Shown: positions 27,801 to 35,643 of the stretch, piece by piece
How positions within the stretch are numbered: position 1 is the first letter of the stretch
Layout: every line of letters begins with the position of its first letter
Assembly: GCA_044351045.1 (NCBI GenBank)
Contig: JBILGM010000008.1
Location: forward strand, 11,578-75,577
Length of the DNA stretch: 64,000 nucleotides
Origin: UBA6136 sp044351045
GTDB taxonomy: Bacteria; Pseudomonadota; Gammaproteobacteria; Methylococcales; Methylococcaceae
Direction of reading: 5' to 3'
Made by a program: the position numbers and the translations under genes
Notes under the pieces: generated by a model
Database searches by the model: none
What the model saw: the letters and a program-made list of their open reading frames with translations, nothing else
Told to the model about the DNA's origin: nothing

Positions 27801-28782
27801 CGTCCGGTGTCACCATCCGCCATGACGCCAGATTGTCGAGAGCCGTTCCCCATAGAACGGCCTTCTTGCCACCGGCATTCATGGCCACATTGCCACCAAT
27901 GCATGACGCATCGGCTGAGGTCGGGTCGCAGGCAAACACCAGACCCGCCGCCTCGGCAGCCTCCATGGCCCGGCGAGTGACGACTCCCGCGCCTGTGGTC
28001 AGCGTGGCATAAGGGACGGACACGCCGGGGAGACATGTTTCCCGCTCGATGGGGGACATGTCCAGCAGCTTTTCGGTATTGATGACCGCGGAGAGCGGGG
28101 TCAGAGGAATCGCCCCGCCGGTATAGCCGGTGCCGCCGCCCCGGGGAATGATGGTCAACCCCAACTCAATGCAGTCGCGCACCAGATGGCCGATTTCGCT
28201 CTCGTTATCGGGATGCAGCACGACAAATGGGTATTCCACACGCCAGTCAGTCGCGTCGGTCACATGAGTGACACGGGCGTAGCCGTCAAAGCAGATATTG
28301 TCCTTGCGGGTATGCCGTGACAGCAGAGCCATGGCCTGGCGGCGCAGTTCGCGGGTATGTTCCAGACGCCCCTGGAATGCGTCCACGGCCTCGTGGGCGG
28401 ATTGGAGCAGTTTGGAGACCTTGTTGGCGCGGGTGGATTTTTCCTGTTCCAGCGCTACCCGTCGCTCTTCCATTTGCCGCAAACGATGTCGCAGCGCCTC
28501 GAGCAGGGCCTTGCGTCGACCAGGATTACTAATCAGGTCATCTTCGAGGTAGGGATTTCGTTGGATTACCCAGATATCGCCCAGCACCTCGTAGAGCATT
28601 CGTGCCGAGCGGCCTGTGATCCTTTCGGCGCGAAGACTCTGCAGGGTCTCCCAGCCTTCTTCGCCGAGCAGGCGGATGACGATTTCGCGATCGGAGAAAG
28701 AGGTGTAGTTGTAAGGGATTTCACGAAGGCGATCGGCGCCTGCGCTGGAGCCCGCCAAAGCAGGGGTGCTGTCAGCGTGCAT
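24853..28782 (-). CDS. Giant FAD-linked oxidase fused to iron-sulfur and CCG domains (D-2-hydroxyacid dehydrogenase type)
   Basis: A 1309-residue single-chain enzyme. A DUF3683-like N-terminal segment (from IPYNYTSFSDREIVIRLLG) is followed by a PCMH-type FAD domain (PRGGGTGYTGGAIPLT) and a vanillyl-oxidase-type C-domain (LHMHAGDGNVHTNLPVN, GEHGIG). Two 4Fe-4S motifs come next (CLRCGKCKPVCSTHVP and CTICHKCYNPCPVD), and then CCG modules (CCGYPQRAAGQ, SCGTCLDQL, CCGESG, SCPSCLQG). This combines what GlcD and GlcF, or a D-lactate dehydrogenase pair, supply separately. The likely substrate is D-lactate or another 2-hydroxyacid. The ATG at 28782 is chosen over one 18 codons upstream. Confidence 0.88.
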   Translation of the reverse strand: MHADSTPALAGSSAGADRLREIPYNYTSFSDREIVIRLLGEEGWETLQSLRAERITGRSARMLYEVLGDIWVIQRNPYLEDDLISNPGRRKALLEALRHRLRQMEERRVALEQEKSTRANKVSKLLQSAHEAVDAFQGRLEHTRELRRQAMALLSRHTRKDNICFDGYARVTHVTDATDWRVEYPFVVLHPDNESEIGHLVRDCIELGLTIIPRGGGTGYTGGAIPLTPLSAVINTEKLLDMSPIERETCLPGVSVPYATLTTGAGVVTRRAMEAAEAAGLVFACDPTSADASCIGGNVAMNAGGKKAVLWGTALDNLASWRMVTPDGNWLEVERLNHNLGKIHLQSEVSFRLKRFGPDGREPSGEEILHIPGERFRKEGLGKDVTDKFLGGLPGIQKEGCDGLITSARWILHEMPRHGRTVCLEFFGQVREAVPAIVEIRDYLDRLPKMGEARVMLAGLEHLDERYVKAVGYATKAKRHGRPKMVLIGDIVGDDENAVALATSKVIRICNARRGEGFVAVSAESRKTFWLDRARTAAIARHTNAFKINEDVVIPLPRMGEYCDGIERINIELSLRNKLRLCDALSSLIRGELPLRAYDEGLDAEALIGERRQRALDVITRVRSRWDWLYDHLDLPLTEAERVFPDLGIVASDLTNRTEDPTVFHRLQDHSVRVSWKRELKRPLMEIFEGDHFRPVMERIEAVHKEVLRGRVFVALHMHAGDGNVHTNLPVNSDHYEMLQEANAAVERIMALARSLDGVISGEHGIGITKYEFLTQKELAPFHSYKAQVDPEGRFNQGKLMPGSDLTRAYTPSFSLMGFESLIMQQSDIGAIADSVKDCLRCGKCKPVCSTHVPKANLPYSPRNKILATSLLIEAFLYEEQTRRGISITHWKEFEDVADHCTICHKCYNPCPVDIDFGDVSMNMRNLLRKMGKQSFNPAKSAAMLFLNATHPNTIKGLRTAMIDIGYKGQRLGNRLLSPLGRAQTAHPPASLGKPPVREQVIHFINKKMPGNLPNKTARALLDIEDNQVIPIIRDPDKTRADSEAIFYFPGCGSERLFSQVGLATQAMLHEVGVQAVLPPGYLCCGYPQRAAGQFDKADKITTDNRVLFHRIANTLNYLDIKTVIVSCGTCLDQLADYEFDKIFPGCRLIDIHEYLLEKKVKLEGVNGTRYLYHDPCHSPMKQRDPMKTVNSLIVPGDGSAVMKSDRCCGESGTLAIGRPDISTQVRYRKEEELQGNVTGLRSDGFDGPVKVLTSCPSCLQGLQRYKDDVDQLDADYIVVEIAKHVLGENWLPDYVSRVRNGGIERVLV

Positions 28783-28880
28783 AAGCCAGAATTCGGATGA
28801 ACCAGATGAAATGAGTAGAGGAGGGTATCCGCCCATGAAAGGATACCCGTTGAGCGAAATCTCGGTGCGATAACCCCGGC

Positions 28881-29219
28881 CTAAAGCGCCTGATCGCCGG
28901 TTTCGCTTGTGCGGATGCGAATCACCTGTTCGAGGTTTGCTACGAAAATTTTACCGTCGCCAATTTTGCCCGTATTAGCCGCTTTGATGATGCACTCGAT
29001 GGCCTGGTCGAGTAGCGCGTCGGTCACGGCGACTTCGATCTTCACCTTGGGTAGAAAGTCGACTACGTATTCCGCGCCACGATAGAGTTCTGTGTGGCCT
29101 TTCTGCCGGCCAAAGCCCTTGACCTCGGTCACCGTAATGCCGGCGATCCCCAAGTCCGAGAGGGACTCCCTGACGTCATCCAGCTTGAAGGGTTTGATGA
29201 TGGCGGTTATCAGTTTCAT
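28881..29219 (-). CDS. Nitrogen regulatory protein P-II
   Basis: A 112-residue PII signal protein that reports nitrogen and carbon status to its partners by binding ATP/ADP and 2-oxoglutarate. The T-loop holds the uridylylation tyrosine in RGAEYVVDFLPKVKIE, the B-loop is KAANTGKIGDGKIFV, and the start is MKLITAIIKPFKLDDVRE. No amtB is adjacent, so GlnB and GlnK cannot be separated. The neighbouring genes are a flavin oxidoreductase and decayed genes. Confidence 0.94.
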   Translation of the reverse strand: MKLITAIIKPFKLDDVRESLSDLGIAGITVTEVKGFGRQKGHTELYRGAEYVVDFLPKVKIEVAVTDALLDQAIECIIKAANTGKIGDGKIFVANLEQVIRIRTSETGDQAL

Positions 29220-29328
29220 GGCGTTTCCCTTGGCGATTGAGGAGCAATGGGGTGGTTTAAGGATAGACTGGACGGCGAGATTTTACAGGAGTTTCGTTGA
29301 ACTTAGCGTATTAGCGCCAGCGTTGATT

Positions 29329-29670
29329 TCAGTGCAGGAAGGCATCGACGGTATACCCTTGATTCTCGACGATCCGGGCCAGATGCCGCAGAGCTTCCGC
29401 TTGCAACTGTCGAATGCGTTCCCGCGTGAGATGCATGGAGTGTGCAATGGACTCAAGGGTCTCTGGATCATGCTCATGCAAACCGAAGCGGCGAATCACG
29501 ATCTCTCACTGTCGGTCGTTCAACTGCTCCAGCCAGCGGTCGACCGCCAGCAGGATCTGGGCGTTCTGGAGATGTTCGGTGACGGGAAGGAAGTCTCCCG
29601 TGGTGCAATCGCCCACAGTCAGGTCTGGGTCGTTTTTCAGGGGGGCGTCCAGCCAGCCGAGCCGGTTATG
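29329..29670 (-). pseudogene. rpoS: Remnant of an RpoS-type sigma factor, regions 3-4
   Basis: Reading the minus strand from about 29680 gives NRLGWLDAPLKNDPDLTVGD, then LLAVDRWLEQLNDRQ, an in-frame TGA at 29508-29506, and EIVIRRFGLHEHDPETLESI followed by HLTRERIRQLQAEALRHLAR and a stop at 29329. This is the sigma-70 family region 4, with the LTRERIRQLQ helix-turn-helix and the RFGL motif, closest by eye to RpoS. The stop looks like a single C-to-T change in an Arg codon. All N-terminal regions are missing, because the 5' side runs into a different decayed gene. Confidence 0.85.
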
Positions 29671-30165
29671 GCCTCATGCAGGTAGCTGATCGCATCGAGT
29701 TCTTCCCTTTATCGCGGGCGGGAATGTCCACTCGCCGGCTCAGATGGGCGCCGATGGCGACAAAGACAGCGTCGAATTTCCCCGTTGTTTGTCTCTGAGC
29801 AGATTCTCAACCTTGTGGTTGAGTCTTACGGTGACCCCAGCGTTTCAATGGGACGAATTTCAGCCATCAGGACATCGCGGGGGAGCCGATTAGCCGAGAT
29901 CCCGAAATGCACCTGCCGCCAGGAACCGGTACCGCCTCATGCATTTTTGACGGTGTGGCCGCACATGGACTGGTGATAGGCGGCAGAAAGCCCGCTGGGA
30001 ACGGCCCCGATGATCAGGGTGCGCCGGTCAGTGGATGGGGCCTCGGGCTGAAGTTGCCAGCCTTCCTTGAGTGCCTGATCGCCCCAGTGTCCTCGCCATG
30101 TTGCAATAGATCGGCCGGGGCAGTGAGGTCGCTGTTCTGGGCTTCGGTCCGTGTTGATCACGGAA
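29668..30165 (-). pseudogene. Frameshifted fragment of a GltD-like FAD oxidoreductase
   Basis: Pieces in several frames add up to one protein: GDQALKEGWQLQPEAPSTDR, then RTLIIGAVPSGLSAAYH, HFGISANRLPRDVLMAEIRP, VTVRLNHKVENLLRDK, and FDAVFVAIGAHLSRRVDIPA ending near LDAISYLHEA. This is the N-terminal half of the flavoprotein family related to the small subunit of glutamate synthase. At least three frame changes and several stops interrupt it. It joins the rpoS remnant near 29670, so a deletion probably fused the two after or during decay. The usual GAGPSG motif reads GAVPSG. Confidence 0.82.
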
Positions 30166-30166
30166 T

Positions 30167-30931
30167 TCAGGCGCCGAGGAGCATGTCCTTAGCCTGGTTG
30201 ATTTTGGCGGCCAGGTAATCCGACCCACCCCGGTCAGGATGGACTTTCTGGATGAGACGGCGATGAGCAGCGATGATCTCTTCTCGTGTGGCCCCCGGTT
30301 GAAGGCCCAGCATTTGAAGAGCCTCCGACTTGTCTAGTGTCGAACTGCCCGAATCGGCCTGCCTGGCTTGCTCGGGCTCGCGCCATCGGTCACCGTATAC
30401 GCGTTCAATATAAGCAGCCAGCAGTCTGGCCGATTCCGGGTCCTTTTGGGTGTAGCTACGGTAAAGCGAAGCCAAGTCAGTGAGGGAAAGATTTTTTAGC
30501 GATTCTCCCGCATGCGGGCCCTGCAATATCTCCCCGTTCATTTCGCCGGTGGCGTGATGGAGGTGCATCCGCAGGAACTCTGATTGGACCGTGGAGGACC
30601 CCGTTCCACCGCCATCTTCGTCCATCTGTCCCTCATTGGCCGCGCGTTGCCTTTGATAGCGTTGCCAGTGGGGAAGGTATTGGACGATGAGCGGGATCAG
30701 TACCGGCAGTATGCGCGAGACGGTGGCGAACAGAGCAGCCAATACGGCCCCAAGCACCGGCACCAGAATGCCCAGCCTCCCGGTCAGGGTCAGCAGTAGC
30801 AAGAGCAGAATGCCCAGGGCCATCAGTGATTGCCGGGTCGCACTGTAGCGCGCCAGTGGTGTATTGCTCAGGAACCGACGGACGCCCATTACAGCCAGCA
30901 GGACTAAGGCAAACAAGACCAGTTGTGCCAT
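30167..30931 (-). CDS. Membrane-anchored DnaJ-domain protein
   Basis: A 254-residue protein with hydrophobic segments over residues 1-90 (MAQLVLFALVLLAVMG and GRLGILVPVLGAVLAALFA). A linker leads to a C-terminal J domain of about 55 residues (EALQMLGLQPGATREEIIAA to KINQAKDMLLG) with the HPD motif at KVHPDRGG. The J domain stimulates DnaK ATPase, so this is probably a membrane-tethered recruiter. It is not DjlA, which has an N-terminal J-adjacent TerB domain. It overlaps the VWA gene by one base, so the pair is cotranslated. Confidence 0.87.
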   Translation of the reverse strand: MAQLVLFALVLLAVMGVRRFLSNTPLARYSATRQSLMALGILLLLLLTLTGRLGILVPVLGAVLAALFATVSRILPVLIPLIVQYLPHWQRYQRQRAANEGQMDEDGGGTGSSTVQSEFLRMHLHHATGEMNGEILQGPHAGESLKNLSLTDLASLYRSYTQKDPESARLLAAYIERVYGDRWREPEQARQADSGSSTLDKSEALQMLGLQPGATREEIIAAHRRLIQKVHPDRGGSDYLAAKINQAKDMLLGA

Positions 30932-31641
30932 CAGCGTGAGGGAAGTTGGTGAGTAAGGTGCTGTGCCAGACCGCCCCGGTCGCGTCCGAATTGGAGCATC
31001 GCTGTGAATCCGCCGCTGGCATAGGCGGCCACGGCGCCGAGGAGATCGGCCAATTCGCGGGCGCTGCCCGCATCAAAGCGGCTATAGGCGCCCCCGCTTA
31101 ATTTGGCTAGTTGGCGGAATGTCATTTCGGCTTTGGGGTCATGGCCCTCCTGAAAGACGAAGAGGGGGGTATTCAGGACGCCCAGTTTTCCCGCCAGGTG
31201 ACCCAGCGCGTCCGGGTTTTCTTCGAGGCAATCGCCGATGTATATCACGGCGTGAATGCGTTCCCGACGGGCTTCCTGGAGAGCATGTTCCAGCACGCGG
31301 CCAATTTGTGTTAGGCCGCCCAGGCAATTGACCCGTTCCATCCTGGCCTTGAGTCCCTTGGAATCGCCTAGCCACGGTGATGTGAAGAAATTCGCTATGC
31401 CCTGAAAAAAACACAGCTGCATGCTGAGGCCACCCAGATTGGAGGCTACATCGAACATGGTCGATTGCAGGTGACGGGCCTGTTCCCAGGAGGGTTCGCG
31501 ACTGGCTGTGGCATCCAGGGCAAAGATCAGCTTGCCACAAGAGGATGATGGCAGCGTTGCCGGTGTCTTGGCGACCTTGTCCAGGAATGAGGCGATTTGG
31601 ACTGATGTATCCGATTTTGGGATTTTTCCAATTTCAGCCAT
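30931..31641 (-). CDS. VWA-domain-like protein
   Basis: A 236-residue soluble protein. The segment GKLIFALDATASREPSWEQ resembles the first metal-binding stretch of a von Willebrand factor A domain, although the usual DxSxS is altered to DATAS. Other VWA-like features are NCLGGLTQIGRVLEHAL (threonine of the MIDAS) and VIYIGDCLEENPDALGHL. No signal peptide is seen. It probably works with the membrane DnaJ protein encoded immediately downstream. Partner and role are unknown. Confidence 0.82.
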   Translation of the reverse strand: MAEIGKIPKSDTSVQIASFLDKVAKTPATLPSSSCGKLIFALDATASREPSWEQARHLQSTMFDVASNLGGLSMQLCFFQGIANFFTSPWLGDSKGLKARMERVNCLGGLTQIGRVLEHALQEARRERIHAVIYIGDCLEENPDALGHLAGKLGVLNTPLFVFQEGHDPKAEMTFRQLAKLSGGAYSRFDAGSARELADLLGAVAAYASGGFTAMLQFGRDRGGLAQHLTHQLPSR

Positions 31642-31939
31642 GCTGTTGATCTTCTAGGGTTGCTGGAAAACATTTTGGACCACAAGCGGATCGCGCCGAG
31701 GAACTTACCCCCATTCAAAATGGTCGCAGGTATCGCCCTCTGTATGATCCTCAATATAAGGAAGTCTTTGGCAAGAGCAAGTCCATCGCGCTGTTTAATT
31801 GTTGGGATATACGTGGCGAGCGGATAATCGAACGTGGCTGTGGGTTTGCATTCCAAATGCGACGTGATAACTTTCACGAGCTTATAGACCGATAGCCTGA
31901 AACTTAAAATTAAAATAGCTGAATGAAGGAGACAACCCA

Positions 31940-32377
31940 ATGACTGATGCGTACAACAACCCAGAACCCGGCAAAAGTGGCGAAGAGAACAGCATTTTGA
32001 GCGCCATCAAGGGAAACCCCAAGGCCCTGTACGGCTTAATCGCTGCCATTGCCATTGTAACTCTAGGTCTGGCCTTGTTCGGTGGTGGTGAAAGCAAGGT
32101 AGTGGTAAATACGGCCATCAGCAAAGGCCAGAGCGTAGTGCTTGAGAACCCCAACGGTGGTCTTTCCCATGTCACAGCGGCACCAGGAATGATGGGGGCC
32201 CAGACTGCTGAGGAGGACGTGGAACAAGATATCTGTGTCGCTAATTCGGGCACCCATGCCACTGTTGAAGATGAGCAGGTGACGGGCCTATTGCCGTATG
32301 TCAAGGTTGCCATCAGCGATGGTCCATGCCAAGGCAAGTCCGGCTGGACCTCAAAGGTCAACGTCAAAGGTCAATAA
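31940..32377 (+). CDS. Unknown single-pass membrane protein
   Basis: A 145-residue protein not recognised. A good Shine-Dalgarno sequence (AAGGAG at 31926-31931) precedes the ATG. There is one membrane segment at about 30-47 (LYGLIAAIAIVTLGLALFGG) with a short polar N-terminus. The outer part is SH3-like in pattern, with two cysteines (DICVANSGT and DGPCQGKSG) that could pair. It is monocistronic and followed by a clear terminator. The 298 bases upstream hold no gene that I can support. Confidence 0.78.
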   Translation: MTDAYNNPEPGKSGEENSILSAIKGNPKALYGLIAAIAIVTLGLALFGGGESKVVVNTAISKGQSVVLENPNGGLSHVTAAPGMMGAQTAEEDVEQDICVANSGTHATVEDEQVTGLLPYVKVAISDGPCQGKSGWTSKVNVKGQ

Positions 32378-32397
32378 AGCATCCTCGCCTTCGATAT

Positions 32398-32423
32398 AAA
32401 GCCCGGCGAGTCCGGGCTTTTTT
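32398..32423 (+). terminator. Rho-independent terminator
   Basis: A stem AAGCCCGG / CCGGGCTT with a five-base loop is followed by a run of T. It lies 21 bases after the stop of the unknown membrane protein gene. The converging permease gene ends just beyond it. Confidence 0.88.
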
Positions 32424-32443
32424 GCGCCTCATCCACATTTTGT

Positions 32444-34930
32444 TCAAAGCCCCCGCAATACCCACATCGGACTCATTTGGGTGACGCGGCGGGTGTTCCA
32501 GTAACCCGCCCAGCCAATCACGAGAGCAGAAAGCATCGGCACCAGTAGCCAATAGCCACCGTGCAGGTGAAATGGTAGGTCCAGCACTTTTCGGTACATG
32601 ATCCAGACGATGCTTTCCGAGATCACCACGGAAAGTAAACCGGCCAGCAGGCCAAGCGCGGAAAATTCAACCCATTGCGCGATGCGGAGCAGTCGGCTGC
32701 GGGCGCCCAGGGATCGCATCACGGTATCTTCATGGATGCGTTCATCAAGTGTGGACTTGACCGTGGCAAATAACACGGTGAATCCAGCCGCCAACGCCAA
32801 TCCCAGAATGAATTCAATGGCCAGCGAGAGTTGCTGAAGAATGGCCTGAAACTGTCCCAGCAATTTGCCGACATCCAGCAGGGTCATGCCGGGAAAGGCT
32901 TTCGCCATGCGCGTCAATACGGATTTTTGTTCCGGCGGTAGATAAAAGCTGTTGAGCCAGGTGTGGGGGTAGGTGTCCAGCGTGCCCGGCGAGAAGATCA
33001 TGTAGAAATTGGGCGTCATTCGGTCCCAGTGGACGGTTCGAATACTGCCGACGCGGGCCTCCAGGGATTGGCCGCCGATGTTGAAGAGCAACTGGTCGCC
33101 GAGCTTCACGCCGAGACGCTCCGCCAGATCTCGCTCCATTGAGACACCGGTCCCAGCGGCGGGATTCGGCCATTGGCCGGCGACAATGCGATTGTCCGGA
33201 GGCAGCGTATCGCTCCAGGTCAGGCTGAGTTCGCGGTTGATGGCACCTTCCGCCCGGGCATCCTTGCCGGCGCGGGACATGACGTCCTGGCCGTTGATTG
33301 ACATCAGTCGCCCGCGAACGATCGGATAGATATCGCTCCCGGGAATGTTTTCCTGCTTCAGAAAGTCCCGAAATAGCGCCAGGTCGGTATCGAAAAGATT
33401 CAGTGCGAAATGATTGGGTGCATCGGCAGGCAGTTGCTGCCGCCACTGGCCGATTAGTTCGGTGCGCACCAGCAGGATGATCTGCATCGCTACCAGGGTG
33501 ATGCTGAAGGCCAGAATCTGGGCGACGCCTAGTTGTGGGCGTCGGGTGAGTTGCTTCAGGCCAATACGGGCTGGTAAAGGCACATGCGGAATTAGCCGTT
33601 GGCCAAGATTCAGCAAGGCATATCCCATGGCGGCAAACAACAGGACCAGAAGACTGCTGACTCCAATGACCGATAGCGTGGTTTTCCAGTCTTCGGTGTA
33701 GCGCCACATGAGTAGACTCAGGGTTATCAAACTAAAGCCGTAAACGAGTCGGGCGCTGGAAGGCATCGGTTCGAGATCGCGCCGGAGCACCCGCAGAGGT
33801 GGCAACCGTCGCAGCCGTAACACGGGAGGTAGCGCAAAGCCCGCCAGAATCAGGAAGCCCAGTCCGCCACCCAGCAGCCAGGAGGGCAGGCCGGGTTCAA
33901 CCAGTGCCTGTGGCAACAGCGGCCTGACCAGGTGCACGATACCGGCCTGCAGACCCCAGCCCGCCAGAGTGCCGATGGGAATGATCATCAGGCCAACGAT
34001 CAGAAACTGCAGACAGGCGATCAGCAAAACGTCCCGCTTACTTGCCCCCAGGCATTTGAGCATCGCAGTCAGATCATAATGACGCTCGGTGTAGCGTCTT
34101 GCACTCATGACAATGGCGACTCCGGCGATGAGCACCACAGCAATGCTGGCCAGGCCGAGATAGCGTTCCGCCCTTTCCATGGCCTTACCCAGTTCCGGCC
34201 GATCCTCATGAATGTCGGTGATATGTTGCCCGGGCTGAAGCTGGGGCTTCAGCCACCGTTTCAGCTTGAGCACCTCGGCATTGGTCCCGCTGAACAGCGA
34301 GTAATAATGCACATGACTACCGGGCTGAACGACCCGAGTGGCCTCAAGATCCGCCTGATTGATGAGCACTCGGGGTGAAAGGCTGTAGACATCACCCCGA
34401 CGGTCCGGCTCATAGGCGATCAGGCGGGTGATCCGCAACGTTTTTTCGCCAACCGTCAGGGTGTCACTCATGGCCAGCATCAGGGCCGAGAGGATGTGCG
34501 GCTCCAGCCACACCTCGCCCGGAGCGGGCACGTCACGGGTTTCCAGCGCCTCGCCTCCGGGCTGGTTCGTGGTTTTGAGATGACCACGCAATGGATAGCC
34601 TTTCGGGACTGCCTTGACACCGACCAGCAGCAGTTCTTCGTTCTCGACCAGGACCGTAGAAAACTCAGTCGTGACTGCCGATTCGAGACCCTGCCTTCTG
34701 GCTTCCTCTATCCAGGATTGCGGAGGCGGGAGGTGGCCATTGACAGAGAGATCTGCACCGAGAAACTCTGCGGCCTGCAGATTCATACTTCGATGCAGTC
34801 GATCGCCCAGCATATGCACGGCCGTCGCTGCAGCAACCGCAATCAGCAGGGCAGCGGCCAGTAGGCTCAGTTCCCCGCTGCGCCAGTCGCGCGATACCAG
34901 TTTCAGCGCCAGTCCGGCTAGCCGGTTCAT
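32444..34930 (-). CDS. ybbP: FtsX-family ABC transporter permease (YbbP type)
   Basis: A large 828-residue permease. It has an N-terminal membrane anchor (ELSLLAAALLIAVAAATAVH), a periplasmic domain, and then two FtsX-type membrane cores (about 260-420 and 690-828). This matches E. coli YbbP (804 residues), which pairs with the ATPase YbbA. The start overlaps the ybbA stop by four bases. Similar systems move lipid-like or hydrophobic substrates out of the inner membrane, but the substrate here is unknown. Confidence 0.88.
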   Translation of the reverse strand: MNRLAGLALKLVSRDWRSGELSLLAAALLIAVAAATAVHMLGDRLHRSMNLQAAEFLGADLSVNGHLPPPQSWIEEARRQGLESAVTTEFSTVLVENEELLLVGVKAVPKGYPLRGHLKTTNQPGGEALETRDVPAPGEVWLEPHILSALMLAMSDTLTVGEKTLRITRLIAYEPDRRGDVYSLSPRVLINQADLEATRVVQPGSHVHYYSLFSGTNAEVLKLKRWLKPQLQPGQHITDIHEDRPELGKAMERAERYLGLASIAVVLIAGVAIVMSARRYTERHYDLTAMLKCLGASKRDVLLIACLQFLIVGLMIIPIGTLAGWGLQAGIVHLVRPLLPQALVEPGLPSWLLGGGLGFLILAGFALPPVLRLRRLPPLRVLRRDLEPMPSSARLVYGFSLITLSLLMWRYTEDWKTTLSVIGVSSLLVLLFAAMGYALLNLGQRLIPHVPLPARIGLKQLTRRPQLGVAQILAFSITLVAMQIILLVRTELIGQWRQQLPADAPNHFALNLFDTDLALFRDFLKQENIPGSDIYPIVRGRLMSINGQDVMSRAGKDARAEGAINRELSLTWSDTLPPDNRIVAGQWPNPAAGTGVSMERDLAERLGVKLGDQLLFNIGGQSLEARVGSIRTVHWDRMTPNFYMIFSPGTLDTYPHTWLNSFYLPPEQKSVLTRMAKAFPGMTLLDVGKLLGQFQAILQQLSLAIEFILGLALAAGFTVLFATVKSTLDERIHEDTVMRSLGARSRLLRIAQWVEFSALGLLAGLLSVVISESIVWIMYRKVLDLPFHLHGGYWLLVPMLSALVIGWAGYWNTRRVTQMSPMWVLRGL

Positions 34931-35643
34931 GCCGAGTCACCCGAAATCAAACGACCACCATCCAGTTGCAGTGTGCGGTCGCAACGCTCTGCCAGGGCGG
35001 GGTCATGGGTGACGAGCACCAAGGTGGTACGCTGATCCTGGTTGAGGCGAAAAAGCAGGTCGATGATGGTCTGTCCGGTCTTTTTGTCGAGATTGCCGGT
35101 CGGTTCGTCGGCAAAGAGAATGGCTGGTTGGGTAACAAAGGCCCGCGCCAGGGCAACACGTTGTTGTTCGCCCCCCGAAAGCTGGCGGGGGGAGTGGTGG
35201 ATGCGCTCACTCAATTGCACCTGATCGAGCATGGTCATCGCGCGGCGCCGTGCCTCCCTCGTACCGTTGAGTTCAAGTGGTAGCATGACGTTTTCCAGTG
35301 CATTGAGATGGGGGATCAGCTGAAAAGACTGGAAAACGAAGCCGATGTGCTGGCCGCGAATCCGGGCACGGCCATCCTCGTCAAAGTCTGTCAGGCATTC
35401 GCCAGCCACCCAGATTCGTCCCTCGGAGGGGGGATCCAGTCCGGCTAGAAGGCCCAGCAGGGTTGACTTGCCGGACCCGGAGGCGCCCACAATGGCCACT
35501 GTCTCAGCAGGTTTGATCGCCAGATTGACTGCTGTCAATATATCAAGCCGGCCCTCGGCGGAGGCAACATGCTTGCCGATTTGCTCGGCTTTGATGACGG
35601 ATTCGGCGTGCGGGTCCAAACTGTTCACAAGAGTGTCTGACAT
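34927..35643 (-). CDS. ybbA: ABC transporter ATPase YbbA
   Basis: A 238-residue ABC ATPase of the LolD/MacB type. Walker A is GASGSGKST, the signature is QLSGGEQQRVALARA, Walker B is AILFADEPTGNLD, and the switch histidine is in VTHDPA. It is translated with the FtsX-type permease downstream. Its ATG (35643-35641) overlaps the divergent tesA ATG (35642-35644) on the opposite strand. A GTG five codons in is a possible alternative. The ybbA/tesA divergent arrangement is also found in E. coli. Confidence 0.93.
   Translation of the reverse strand: MSDTLVNSLDPHAESVIKAEQIGKHVASAEGRLDILTAVNLAIKPAETVAIVGASGSGKSTLLGLLAGLDPPSEGRIWVAGECLTDFDEDGRARIRGQHIGFVFQSFQLIPHLNALENVMLPLELNGTREARRRAMTMLDQVQLSERIHHSPRQLSGGEQQRVALARAFVTQPAILFADEPTGNLDKKTGQTIIDLLFRLNQDQRTTLVLVTHDPALAERCDRTLQLDGGRLISGDSA

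Noticed and set aside
29092..29685. Plus-strand frame of 197 codons
   Set aside because: It is antisense to the PII gene start and the rpoS remnant. The minus strand carries clear homology and the plus strand none.
31527..31940. Minus-strand frame of 137 codons in the gap before the unknown membrane protein
   Set aside because: No recognisable protein features beyond a chance hydrophobic run, and it overlaps the VWA gene start.
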